From Methanosarcina thermophila TM-1 (GTDB lineage Archaea; Halobacteriota; Methanosarcinia; Methanosarcinales; Methanosarcinaceae), in contig NZ_CP009501.1 in NCBI RefSeq assembly GCF_000969885.1, forward strand, positions 1,364,001-1,428,000: DNA of 64,000 nucleotides. The letters are read 5' to 3'. The position numbers were made by a program, and so were the translations under genes. The notes below the pieces were generated by a model. It did no database searches. It had not been told where the DNA came from and saw only the letters and a program-made list of their open reading frames with translations. Each line of letters begins with the position of its first letter. Position 1 is the stretch's first letter. Positions 55,600 to 64,000 of the stretch are shown here, piece after piece.

Positions 55600-56627
55600 A
55601 GATAATTGAAAAAGAAGAATCAACTTCAGGGAAGATATAATCAAATAAATTAAAAAGACCGAATTGATATCTCTTCGATAAAAACTTTGAGTAATGGAAT
55701 CTCAATTGAAAAAATACCAGTTCTACTTTTCGACTTATGGATCAGCAAGAGCTTAGACAAGTTTACAAATGTGATATCAACCGACCCGTAGATATTTACA
55801 TGTATGGTTATCCCATAGACCCGTAGATATATTATAGATATAGCCCACCTGTAAATGTGTTATCCGCCTGAATGTATTATTATGTACCCATCTGCAAGTT
55901 ACACATAAGTTTGAAGTTTGTATTATATTATGTTTGAAGTTTGTATATTACACATATTATACATATATTATATATAGCTAGCCGCAGGAATATTTGAAAC
56001 CAGACATACTCTGTTAATCGGAGCTTTATTCTGGATATTCTGATTAATATTAAGCTCTGACCATATTCTGATTATCTTTAGACTCTCCAGAGTTCTTTGT
56101 TTAGATCCTGTTCAGAATTCTTCTCAAGCTTCTTTTTATACTTCGAACTTGGGTTATCTAACTTCGAATTTGGGCTATCTAAATCTGGTTATCTGGAGAA
56201 TTCACAAAATAATCAATCTCTTAACTTGCTACTCGATATAAAAATATTACTACCTAAAAAATAATAACATGAGAAAACTATTTTTAGAAATCTACATTTA
56301 TTTACTCCTGCCCGCAAACTGGGATTATAAACCACAAACCTGCAGCCTGTAGAAAGTCTAGCTTAAGAGATAAAATCTCTTTAGAGAGTAGCCCCAATCC
56401 GAAGAAAGATTCTTAAAAGGAAAAACTGAATAAAAAAAGAAGATTTTTCAGTAATGAAACATCAGGAGATATAGATAGACGGGCTTTAACCTGAATATTA
56501 TTACTTTTGCTTTACTTAAAGAGAAAAACATTGAAAAGAATCAGACTTGATGGGCAAAAATAACATTAAGTTAAAATCTATGAGAGTCCCGGTCAGGCAG
56601 GAAAGAGGATAATCAGGGGTGCAGTGA
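55600..56627. repeat. AT-rich spacer with short direct repeats
   Basis: No gene is seen. GACCCGTAGATAT recurs at about 55784 and 55819, GTTTGAAGTTTGTAT recurs at about 55910 and 55931, and ACTTCGAA-TTGGG-TATCTA recurs at about 56145 and 56162. These are short tandem or near-tandem duplications typical of the unconstrained spacers here. Confidence 0.45.
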
Positions 56628-59039
56628 TTGAAGAAAAAAACAGAGAGATATAACAAATCATACGGCAGAAAATGGAAATCTGTATTGGTTATTTTAATTC
56701 TTGTTTTCTCAATAATCTCAGTACCAGCCGCAGGAGAAGAGGATAACACAGGAAATGGGACAAGTATCGGACTGAGTCCAGAGCGAATAATCACCGAAAA
56801 TGACAGCTCAGATAGTTCAGAAAATACTGGAATGAGCCTGACAAATGAAACTGAGGAAATTGGAGATACGGACAGCAAGAAAAATGCGGAGCCGGGGCAG
56901 GAATCAACCGTAGAATCGGGTAATGGGTCAGAAGAGGAAGAGAATAAAATAGAAACACTTGAGCCGGGAATCGAGGCTAATAGTGACACACAAAATAATG
57001 ATGCAATAATTCCAGAGAGCCCGGAAAATGAACCGGAGCCACAAGAGGAAACAAATAACAGCTCAGGTGATCAGGAAAATACGGACAAAGGGCAGGAGCC
57101 AGATATAGGATTAAATAACAAGACAGGTAACGGAGAAAACGAAGCTGGAAACCCTGAATCAAATACCGAAACAGGTAAAGGGACTCAATACGGACAAAGC
57201 AAGTATGATGACCAGGAACCGAAAATTGTAGAAGAGAATAACACGGAAAACCAGAAGACTAGGAAAGAAAATTCAGATTCGCAAACAGGACAGAATAACA
57301 GTGCAAAAACTCAAGAAACCGGGAAAAAAGCTTCAGATCCAGAGACAGAGCAGAATAATGATGCAAAAACTCAGGAAACCGGGAGAACTAAGGAAACCGG
57401 GAAAGAAAGTTCAGATCTACAAACAGAACAGCATGACAACACAGAAAACCGGAAAAATACCACGCACAAGCCTGTACCAGACACAGAAGTTGAAAAAGGG
57501 ATAGAAAACCCGCCAGGAGAAGAGGTAAATCCTGAGCAGAAACAGGAGGCAGGAAACAACATAGCCAGCTCGGAAGACGGCGAAGCAAACGTAAAATTAA
57601 AAGAAAAAGTAGAAAATGGAACGGATAATAAAAAGAGTGACCTAGGAAGAACCGACCCAGATGTAAGAGTATACAACAGAGCAGAAAGCCCAAAAGTCGC
57701 AGGAATAGAGGAGAGACCGGAAACTAGGGTATGCAATTGCACAAAGACTCCTGAAAGTAAGAAATTGAAACCTGAGATAAAAATAATACAATGTAACTGG
57801 ACAGGAAATCTGGAAAATAAAGGAGTGAAACCTGAGATAAAAGTTTGTTACCTGGCAAACAATACTGGGAATATCACAGGAGATGAAATTGTAATACCTG
57901 AGATAGAACAGAAGGGAAGTAGCTGGAATAATCTGAAATTCATACTGCCATACCGCTATTCTTTTCGTTCGTTTTATACCGTAAATGAGAGCGTGAAGAT
58001 AAGCTATCAAGGATCTGAGACCCTCAGTCATGAAAAGGTGAATATATATCTTGTCAAGGCATACGATCCTGGTTTTCCTGAAAAAACCATTTTAAATGGC
58101 ACGGATGGTAACGAAGATAGCCTGGAGGAAATTCTCAGTAACAATACTGAATTTTACGTCCAGATCCCTGCAGTTCTGAACGGCAACGGGGATCTGCCTC
58201 CCCTGACCCTTGGTCCTCTTTCTGCCGGAAGCTACCAGGTTCTTATAACTCTTGCAGGAAATGAGACTGATAAACCTGACAAGGAAGAAGAGATTCTTTT
58301 AGCAAATTATTTTGATGTTCTGGAGTACAGAATGGAAGCTAAAGTTCCGTATACCATTGAGGAAGGCGAAAATCTTGAGGTCAACCTGAACCTGAGGAAT
58401 GCACCTGCCAGGACAGGTTACACGTATTGGGCTGTACTTGTAAGAGCAGATACATTCGAAACGAATGAGAATATCCCAGCACGGGCGGCAGTATTGGCAA
58501 GACCTGTGGTAAATGGAGTTGACATTATAAGGAGCCTGGAAACTGGTCTTACAGGAAACGAGTCAGGAGCTGGAAAAGACAAGATTAGGAACGAGATCCA
58601 GAATTTAATAGGAAAAGAAAGCGGCACAATAAGCATAGGCGAGGAAGACCAGAGTACACTTTCCCTGACAGGCATAGATCTCCCTCCAGGAGACTATATC
58701 CTCTTTGCAGGAGCCCACGAGAAAGGCAGGGGACTCGCAGGCCTAGTACAGAAAGAACTGAGAATCTCATCCAGAGACTCACCCGGCGCGAGCCTGAGTT
58801 CCCTTTCGGGAACTTATCTTGGCAATATTTCTTCATTGAAAAGTCAACACTCTCCTTTTATGGGACTCAGTTCCGTTTTCGGAATTCCAGATACGTTCAT
58901 ATCTGAAGAAATCAAGCCTCACATTCAGACAAAAGCAATTGCTCATGTCATAAGAAATCCACCAAAGATCCCATCCTTCCTACTAGGCTTTACAGGAACA
59001 CTCCTTATAGGGCTTGCTGTATTGAGGAAAAGGAAGTAA
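56628..59039 (+). CDS. Large surface protein with Sec signal, low-complexity stalk and C-terminal anchor
   Basis: An 803-residue envelope protein of unknown function. It starts at a TTG after GGGGTGCAGTGA and has a signal peptide (about residues 15-36, ending VPAAG). Residues ~37-340 are a Glu/Asn/Thr-rich stalk with many N-glycosylation sequons and ~20-residue repeats containing AKTQETG. Residues ~345-425 have repeats around KPEIK. A globular domain (~430-745) is shared with the gene at 60391 (for example GTISIGEEDQSTLSL). A final helix, LLGFTGTLLIGLAVL plus RKRK, anchors it. The paralogue two genes away starts in the same way. Confidence 0.75.
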   Translation: MKKKTERYNKSYGRKWKSVLVILILVFSIISVPAAGEEDNTGNGTSIGLSPERIITENDSSDSSENTGMSLTNETEEIGDTDSKKNAEPGQESTVESGNGSEEEENKIETLEPGIEANSDTQNNDAIIPESPENEPEPQEETNNSSGDQENTDKGQEPDIGLNNKTGNGENEAGNPESNTETGKGTQYGQSKYDDQEPKIVEENNTENQKTRKENSDSQTGQNNSAKTQETGKKASDPETEQNNDAKTQETGRTKETGKESSDLQTEQHDNTENRKNTTHKPVPDTEVEKGIENPPGEEVNPEQKQEAGNNIASSEDGEANVKLKEKVENGTDNKKSDLGRTDPDVRVYNRAESPKVAGIEERPETRVCNCTKTPESKKLKPEIKIIQCNWTGNLENKGVKPEIKVCYLANNTGNITGDEIVIPEIEQKGSSWNNLKFILPYRYSFRSFYTVNESVKISYQGSETLSHEKVNIYLVKAYDPGFPEKTILNGTDGNEDSLEEILSNNTEFYVQIPAVLNGNGDLPPLTLGPLSAGSYQVLITLAGNETDKPDKEEEILLANYFDVLEYRMEAKVPYTIEEGENLEVNLNLRNAPARTGYTYWAVLVRADTFETNENIPARAAVLARPVVNGVDIIRSLETGLTGNESGAGKDKIRNEIQNLIGKESGTISIGEEDQSTLSLTGIDLPPGDYILFAGAHEKGRGLAGLVQKELRISSRDSPGASLSSLSGTYLGNISSLKSQHSPFMGLSSVFGIPDTFISEEIKPHIQTKAIAHVIRNPPKIPSFLLGFTGTLLIGLAVLRKRK

Positions 59040-59389
59040 GGCAGAGAAATAAGCTCAAGAAAGCAGGCAGGAGAATCCTCATTCAGCCTTTACAACAAAG
59101 AAAAATTTGGGAAAAAAATCGAGAGAAAGGATGTAGAGAGTTACAATCCTTTCTCCTATTACTGAATGCTAAAACCACATACAGAGAGATTTTTTGCCTC
59201 TGACAGCGCAGAAGGCTAAAAAATACACGAAAAAAGTAAAATACATAAGCCAGTTTTATGTATCTATTTCTATATCTGTCTGCAGTTTTTATAATTATTC
59301 GTTTCATAAGTACGAGCTTCTTTCAATATTTAGTCTGATGAAGATTAGATTGTTACAGACGAAAAATCCAAGAGGAGAGATTAAACAAA

Positions 59390-60142
59390 TTGTCTTCTAA
59401 GAGATTTAATTTAGTAAGTCCAGTTTTTACATCTATCCTACCTTCCAGGAATAAAGGGAATTTGGGATTTCTGCTTTTGCTTTCTATGCTCCTGTGCATT
59501 ATTTTATCTCATGGAGCAGTTGCTTCAGGCAGCTGGGAACTTATCCCTGCGAATCCAGTTGTTGGGGATGTAATAGAAATAAGAGGAACCGGTTTTGAGG
59601 GAGAGAGTGTCGACGTGCTGATAACTTTTGAAAAGGAAGTACAGGTTGTGGACGGCAGATATGAGTATTTGCTTGAAGATGTGAGAATTCCCTCCGGTTT
59701 TGATAATAGATTTACCGTGCAGGCAACAGGGGTAGATGACCTGAATGTGAGAGTAAAAATGCTTCTGTGGATTACTAAAACTGCAGAAGCAAAGGACGGA
59801 GTTGCTACTGTTTCCCAGGCAGGTGTCCCTCCTGGAACCTATAAGATCAGGATTGATGGGAAGTCGGATGCTCCAAGTGTCAAACTAAAAATCACGGCTT
59901 TTCAGGAAATGGAGGTAGATTCTGAAGGGAGCTTCAGCTACACATATGATTCTAAGTCTATGCCGTCAGGCAGTTTTGAGGTAAATGTTGGGAGCATTGC
60001 AAAACAGGTAGAATTACAGCCAGCAGCAGGAAACATCGAAGGGGACGCTGAGAAGGATTTCAAATCGGAAAAGATGTGGGTAGCAGGAATTCTAGCCGTA
60101 TTAATCTTGTTCGTGGCTTATTTGAGGAGGAGAAAATCATAA
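59390..60142 (+). CDS. Surface protein with N-terminal signal and C-terminal membrane anchor
   Basis: A 250-residue protein not assigned to a known family. A hydrophobic segment near residues 28-45 (FLLLLSMLLCIILSHGAVASG) acts as signal. The ectodomain looks beta-rich, with repeats such as GVPPGTYKIRIDGKS and MPSGSFEVNVGS. A C-terminal helix, WVAGILAVLILFVAYL, followed by RRRKS leaves it membrane-anchored, facing out. It starts at TTG after GGAGAG. Its place between the two paralogous surface-protein genes suggests a shared envelope function. Confidence 0.68.
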   Translation: MSSKRFNLVSPVFTSILPSRNKGNLGFLLLLSMLLCIILSHGAVASGSWELIPANPVVGDVIEIRGTGFEGESVDVLITFEKEVQVVDGRYEYLLEDVRIPSGFDNRFTVQATGVDDLNVRVKMLLWITKTAEAKDGVATVSQAGVPPGTYKIRIDGKSDAPSVKLKITAFQEMEVDSEGSFSYTYDSKSMPSGSFEVNVGSIAKQVELQPAAGNIEGDAEKDFKSEKMWVAGILAVLILFVAYLRRRKS

Positions 60143-60390
60143 AAAAGCATATGGAGTTTAAATTAACTTATCTGAAATTAATTATAAGTATTTTGACAGG
60201 TTATAAAAATATTTTTATTAAAATATTTTTAAAATAGAGGATATAACGTAATTAATAATCTAATAAGATCTGATTAAAAAAATTAATGAGTGGAAACTTA
60301 ATGACTAATAAAATGAATATTAAACAAAAGAAAAAAAGTAGTAATAAAATTGAGGTAAAATATTGAATGTTTATATAAGGGGTGTGATGA

Positions 60391-61737
60391 TTGAATAAGA
60401 AAACAGGAATGAGTGAAATAAATTGTAGAAAATGGATATTGAGCCTGGTGGTTTTGATCTGCATTTTCTCACTTATTTCCGTGTCAACAGCATTTTCGGA
60501 AAAAGAATCCGGAATTGTAAGTATTGAGAAGAAAGGAGAAAGCGTCGTTTTAGCAGACCACAGTGAGAGCCCTACTGAAGGCGGCTGGATTACGCTTAGC
60601 GGAGGAAAAGAAATCCAGCTCCCACAGCCTCTTAATTTTACTTATTATGGAGTAAAGAAGCTGGATGGAGAGGGAGCAAAAATTAAAATAAAACAGTCAA
60701 ATCCAAAATTAAAGAAAGGAAACAATACTGAACTGACATTTACGTATCCATATTCCACACATCCTTTTTACACTGAAGACCAGAGCGTAATAATGAGCTT
60801 TAACGGCTCTTCAGATTTCAAGAAGCAGGATGTGGAGATTTACCTTATTAAGGGATTTAATGTACGTTCCACTGGAGAGATCCTTATTGATCTTGCGGAT
60901 AATAAAACAATGAGCCTGGAAGAAGCTTTTAACAAAGGCACGAATTTCTCTACCCCAATAAGTGCAACCCTAGATAAAAACGGAGACCTAGCTGAGCCCC
61001 TTACTTTTGATTCCCTTGAGCCAGGGTGCTACGGCATCCTCATAACGCTTGCTGATGATAAGAACAAAAAGGACAAATTTGAGAAAGGAGAGAAATACAA
61101 GAAAGGAGAAAAAACTGAGAAGGAAAAAAAATCCAAGATGAAAAAAGTGATCCTCTCCGCAACCTGCTTTGAAGTTCTTGACTACGAACTAGAAATGGAT
61201 GCAGCAGACACACTTGAAAAAGGTGAAGATCTTGAGGTTAACCTGAGCCTCAAAGGTGCGCCTGTCGATGGGAACTTCACATACGGTGCTGCACTTATAA
61301 AGAAAGAAGCTTATAGAGCTGATATAAACCTCAGCACCAATGGAACAAGAGCCGGGACCGATGTTTTCATTAACGAAATCGGCATTGCCAGGGATCTGGG
61401 TATCAACTCCACAAACTATGAGTCCAAACTCAATAGAGATGAGCTCTCAAATAATATCCAGACCCTGATTGGGGAAGGCAACGGCACAATAAGCATAGGC
61501 GAGGAAAACCAGAGTACCCTTTCCCTGATGACCTACGATCTCCTGCCTGGAGACTACCTGCTATTTACAGGCGCTTATGAACCGGGCAAAGGCATTGTTA
61601 GCATTGATCAAAAAGAACTGACCATATTTGCAGCAGGAACTTCCCAGACAGAGCCTGACCAGGATTCTGAAAAAGAGCTGAACTCAAAACCTGACAGTAG
61701 TTCAGGTCTCTGGAAAAATTTACAAGACCGATTTTGA
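60391..61737 (+). CDS. Secreted surface protein, paralogue of the 803-residue protein
   Basis: A 448-residue protein with a signal peptide (about residues 12-33, ending VSTAF). Residues ~95-425 match the globular domain of the neighbour at 56628; LSNNIQTLIGEGNGTISIG and the DLLPGDYLLFTGAYEPGKGI region are close to identical. A Lys/Glu-rich insert (about 225-250) is specific to this copy. There is no stalk and no C-terminal helix, so it may be secreted or bound to partners. It begins at a TTG after GGGGTGTGATGA, the same pattern as its paralogue. Confidence 0.72.
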   Translation: MNKKTGMSEINCRKWILSLVVLICIFSLISVSTAFSEKESGIVSIEKKGESVVLADHSESPTEGGWITLSGGKEIQLPQPLNFTYYGVKKLDGEGAKIKIKQSNPKLKKGNNTELTFTYPYSTHPFYTEDQSVIMSFNGSSDFKKQDVEIYLIKGFNVRSTGEILIDLADNKTMSLEEAFNKGTNFSTPISATLDKNGDLAEPLTFDSLEPGCYGILITLADDKNKKDKFEKGEKYKKGEKTEKEKKSKMKKVILSATCFEVLDYELEMDAADTLEKGEDLEVNLSLKGAPVDGNFTYGAALIKKEAYRADINLSTNGTRAGTDVFINEIGIARDLGINSTNYESKLNRDELSNNIQTLIGEGNGTISIGEENQSTLSLMTYDLLPGDYLLFTGAYEPGKGIVSIDQKELTIFAAGTSQTEPDQDSEKELNSKPDSSSGLWKNLQDRF

Positions 61738-61957
61738 TCAGCAGTAAATAATAGCATAAAAGAGTTAAAGACTTGAGAAGAAGGGTTTGTTTACATAACT
61801 GCCTTCTCTTCGGTCTTCTTTTTTATTTCTTCATTTTATTATCCGATTTTCCACTGACAGTTATTTTTCTATCAATACTTTTGCCCAGACTGCTTTGCAA
61901 AAAAATTATTATTGAGAAGGAGAACTGGAAATAGAAAACCGTTATTGAAAGGAGCAA

Positions 61958-62269
61958 TTAATTAAAGTTCTGGTGTTCGGAAAAATTATTTTGAAGTTGG
62001 CGGTTTTCTTGTAAGTGCTTGAATAAACCCGAGATTGCATGAAGTAAAATTCCGGTAAAGGTCATCCCCATTCCCAGAATACTTAGCAGGACCATCAGAA
62101 CCGTCGGTCCGAAGGGAAGTCTTCCACCAAGGTAATAATTCTGTAACAAATAGAAGCCTGTGTATAACCCACCTGAACAGAAAACAAAACCTGGTAGCAC
62201 AAACCAGTATAGAGGATTAAACTCCATTTTTTTTAAGTTATTAAGTCGAACAGCCAGACTACTTTTCAA
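61958..62269 (-). CDS. Orphan C-terminal membrane domain of a family 2 glycosyltransferase
   Basis: A 103-residue membrane protein with two or three helices. NPLYWFVLPGFVFCSGGLYTGFYLL, GGRLPFGPTVLMVLLSILGMGMTFTGILLH and the following ISGLF match, in my recollection, the membrane end of archaeal GtrB/DPM1-like glycosyltransferases (landmarks NPLYWF, GRLPFGP). The catalytic GT-A domain is absent, and no relic of it is visible upstream. It could be a truncated gene or a free membrane subunit. It lies among surface-protein genes near sugar-nucleotide genes. Confidence 0.55.
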   Translation of the reverse strand: MKSSLAVRLNNLKKMEFNPLYWFVLPGFVFCSGGLYTGFYLLQNYYLGGRLPFGPTVLMVLLSILGMGMTFTGILLHAISGLFKHLQENRQLQNNFSEHQNFN

Positions 62270-62505
62270 ACTATTTTTTGTTGAATTGCCCGTATTATAA
62301 AACTGGAATATATATTTAAACGTAAACTAACCTCCATACAGTTAGTTATACCCAAAGTATAAATAGATGGGCTAATCCTTGATAAGAAAATTTCAAAATA
62401 TAAAAACGTTTCTAAAAATGTGAACAAACTTATATAAATTAGAAAAGGAAGGAACTATAGAATTTTTTATTCTAAAGGGTTAAAAGCCATAGAGCTTACT
62501 CCCAG

Positions 62506-63243
62506 TCAGCAGTAGGCGGTTTCAAACATACAGGTCAAAGATTCTGGCTCTTTGAGGAACCTGAGAGCCTGCAAATTTTCTACCAGCTCATACATGTCTT
62601 CTCCTTTCGAAAGCCCGAGCAGTTCAGCTCCTTTTGGTTCAAGCCTCCTGATTTCCGGCACAAAACAATAATTTGGATTCCTGACAAACCCTTCCTCAAG
62701 CAGAAAATAAGCCCCTCCTCCAAACTGCCGGACAGGCTCGTAGAGCGAGGAAAAATCCCTACTGACCCAGTTTGCCATTTTTAAAACTTTTTCCGACCTG
62801 TTAATCGTGATATGTCCGTAATCAGGAGGGATAAAAACAATATCTCCTTTTTGAGCTTCAACAGCGATTACATCTGCAATTTTTAAGCCCCCTCCTGCCT
62901 TCTGGAGAATATATACTGCAGACCCTTCCAGCACCTGATAAATCTCTGAATAAGAGATGTCCGCCTTCGGGATCTTTGGATGATAGTGTCCTGCAGTCTT
63001 GATGTACTCCTTCCCAAGCTTTGCTGGCGGAATGACAGTAATATCATAGCGCAGTCCGAACTCCTGCATAAGTTCAAGCTCCTCTTTACTTCGGGCAAGC
63101 TCCCTGTACATATAATATAGCTCGAAATTCTCAGCCGTCTTAAGCCATTGCTTGTCTGCAATGACTTCTCTCATGTCATAAAGAGTTCTTACATCTGGAA
63201 CACGGGTGGTTTCCCCAAAAATTAATGGTTTCACATTTCTCAC
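62506..63243 (-). CDS. pgi: Glucose-6-phosphate isomerase, cupin type
   Basis: A 245-residue archaeal cupin-fold phosphoglucose isomerase, interconverting glucose 6-phosphate and fructose 6-phosphate with a bound metal. TAGHYHPK holds two metal His, SEIYQVLEG the Glu, and PPDYGHITIN the third His. About 40-60 residues are longer than the short forms, with a C-terminal helix part. It works next to GlpX in gluconeogenesis and feeds sugar nucleotides. The start at 63243 is the only good one. Confidence 0.85.
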   Translation of the reverse strand: MRNVKPLIFGETTRVPDVRTLYDMREVIADKQWLKTAENFELYYMYRELARSKEELELMQEFGLRYDITVIPPAKLGKEYIKTAGHYHPKIPKADISYSEIYQVLEGSAVYILQKAGGGLKIADVIAVEAQKGDIVFIPPDYGHITINRSEKVLKMANWVSRDFSSLYEPVRQFGGGAYFLLEEGFVRNPNYCFVPEIRRLEPKGAELLGLSKGEDMYELVENLQALRFLKEPESLTCMFETAYC

Positions 63244-63513
63244 TCAGTTTAGCAGGTTCTAGATGAGTATATAAGATCTCTACCAAACTATTTAAAAATA
63301 TTTGAGAATTATATGTGATTTAGAACTACAATTTCTTTTTTGAGATTATAAAATAAGAAATATAATTAAACCCGTTCTGGGGAAAAATAAGATTAATAAG
63401 ATATAAACACAAACCAAATACTTTAAATAATTACAAAATGTAATTCAATAAAAAATTAATATAATCAAAGAGTCACGACAATCGGCCTGAGAATTAATGA
63501 AGAGGCAAACGAG

Positions 63514-64000
63514 ATGAATCTGATAAAAACCAAAATAGAAGATCTCGTGATAATAGAACCAAAGATATTCACAGACGACCGCGGCTATTTTTTTGAGAGT
63601 TACAATAAGAAAAAGCTGGAGGTGTTAACGGGAAAACAGTATAACTTCGTTCAGGACAATGAATCCAAATCTTCGTATGGAGTTATCCGGGGACTTCACT
63701 ACCAGTTAGCCCCTTACAGCCAGGCAAAACTTGTGAGAGTTCTCAAAGGAAAAGTTTATGACGTTGCCGTAGACCTGAGAAAAAATTCACCTACTTTTGG
63801 AGAATGGGTAGGGGTAGAACTTTCCGCAGAGAACAAAAGACAATTTTTAATCCCAAAAGGCTTTGCTCACGGTTTTTCCGTCCTAAGCGAAACTGCAGTT
63901 TTTACGTACAAATGTGATGAATACTATCACCCTGAAGCTGAAGCTGGCATAATTTACAATGATTCTTCCTTAAGAATTGACTGGAAAGTCCCTGAGAAAG
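63514..64000 (+). CDS. rfbC: dTDP-4-dehydrorhamnose 3,5-epimerase, cut by window edge
   Basis: The first 162 codons of a family member (full length about 180). The start is ATG at 63514. DDRGYFFESYN, VIRGLHYQLAPYSQAKLVRV (with the catalytic His of GLHYQ) and the FLIPKGFAHGFSVLSETA region are typical RmlC marks. It epimerises carbons 3 and 5 of the sugar in dTDP-rhamnose synthesis for glycan or lipid decoration. It suggests the window continues into a cell-surface sugar cluster. Confidence 0.9.
   Translation, partial: MNLIKTKIEDLVIIEPKIFTDDRGYFFESYNKKKLEVLTGKQYNFVQDNESKSSYGVIRGLHYQLAPYSQAKLVRVLKGKVYDVAVDLRKNSPTFGEWVGVELSAENKRQFLIPKGFAHGFSVLSETAVFTYKCDEYYHPEAEAGIIYNDSSLRIDWKVPEK

Overview
The window is archaeal and almost certainly from a Methanosarcina species close to M. 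mazei or M. barkeri. It carries two operons for membrane-bound methanophenazine-reducing [NiFe] hydrogenase with b-type cytochromes, an RNA polymerase subunit D with two ferredoxin-like motifs, a bacterial-type adenylate kinase, a cupin-type phosphoglucose isomerase, and the archaeal S10/spc/alpha-type ribosomal cluster with eL19, eL32, eS4 and RNase P protein Rnp1. Intergenic regions are long and AT-rich with archaeal TATA boxes.

Layout. 1-5234: a partial unknown gene, then a minus-strand group of two MinD-type ATPases with inserted ferredoxin domains, a CDF metal transporter with a NifX-like tail, and two free NifX/NifB-like proteins. 5603-8995: a tRNA methylthiotransferase, a GlpX fructose bisphosphatase with a structured leader, and KEOPS subunit Cgi121. 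9523-20322: a Trp/Cys-rich secreted mini-protein, a decayed hydrogenase cytochrome fragment, the second hydrogenase operon (here vhxGAC; vho is the alternative name), a peptidoglycan-binding-fold protein, and the complete vhtGACD operon. 21571-25260: the maturation operon hypCDABE, transcribed away from vht. 25919-33117: accessory genes, including a damaged subtilase beside a free prodomain, a gamma-carbonic-anhydrase-like protein, an HD protein, a DUF2795 protein and a TPR protein with a repeat array. 33484-34332: a candidate structured ncRNA and two identical tRNA-Leu genes. 34635-54891: a long minus-strand ribosomal and transcription cluster (uL3 to RpoD, with secY, adk, EMC3-like, cmk, cbf5 and tRNA-Ser), preceded by a long non-coding leader. 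56628-64000: surface proteins, an orphan glycosyltransferase membrane domain, phosphoglucose isomerase and a partial rfbC.

How the genes work together. VhtGAC oxidises H2 outside the membrane and passes electrons through cytochrome b to methanophenazine. VhtD trims the large subunit, and HypA-E build and insert the Ni-Fe(CN)2CO centre. The second operon has no protease of its own. Its small subunit has Asp in place of the first cysteine ligand of the proximal Fe-S cluster, which is the most striking protein-level observation here. The best unexplained non-coding signals are a three-hairpin RNA candidate at 33484-33590 and a nested hairpin in the glpX leader at 8232-8301.
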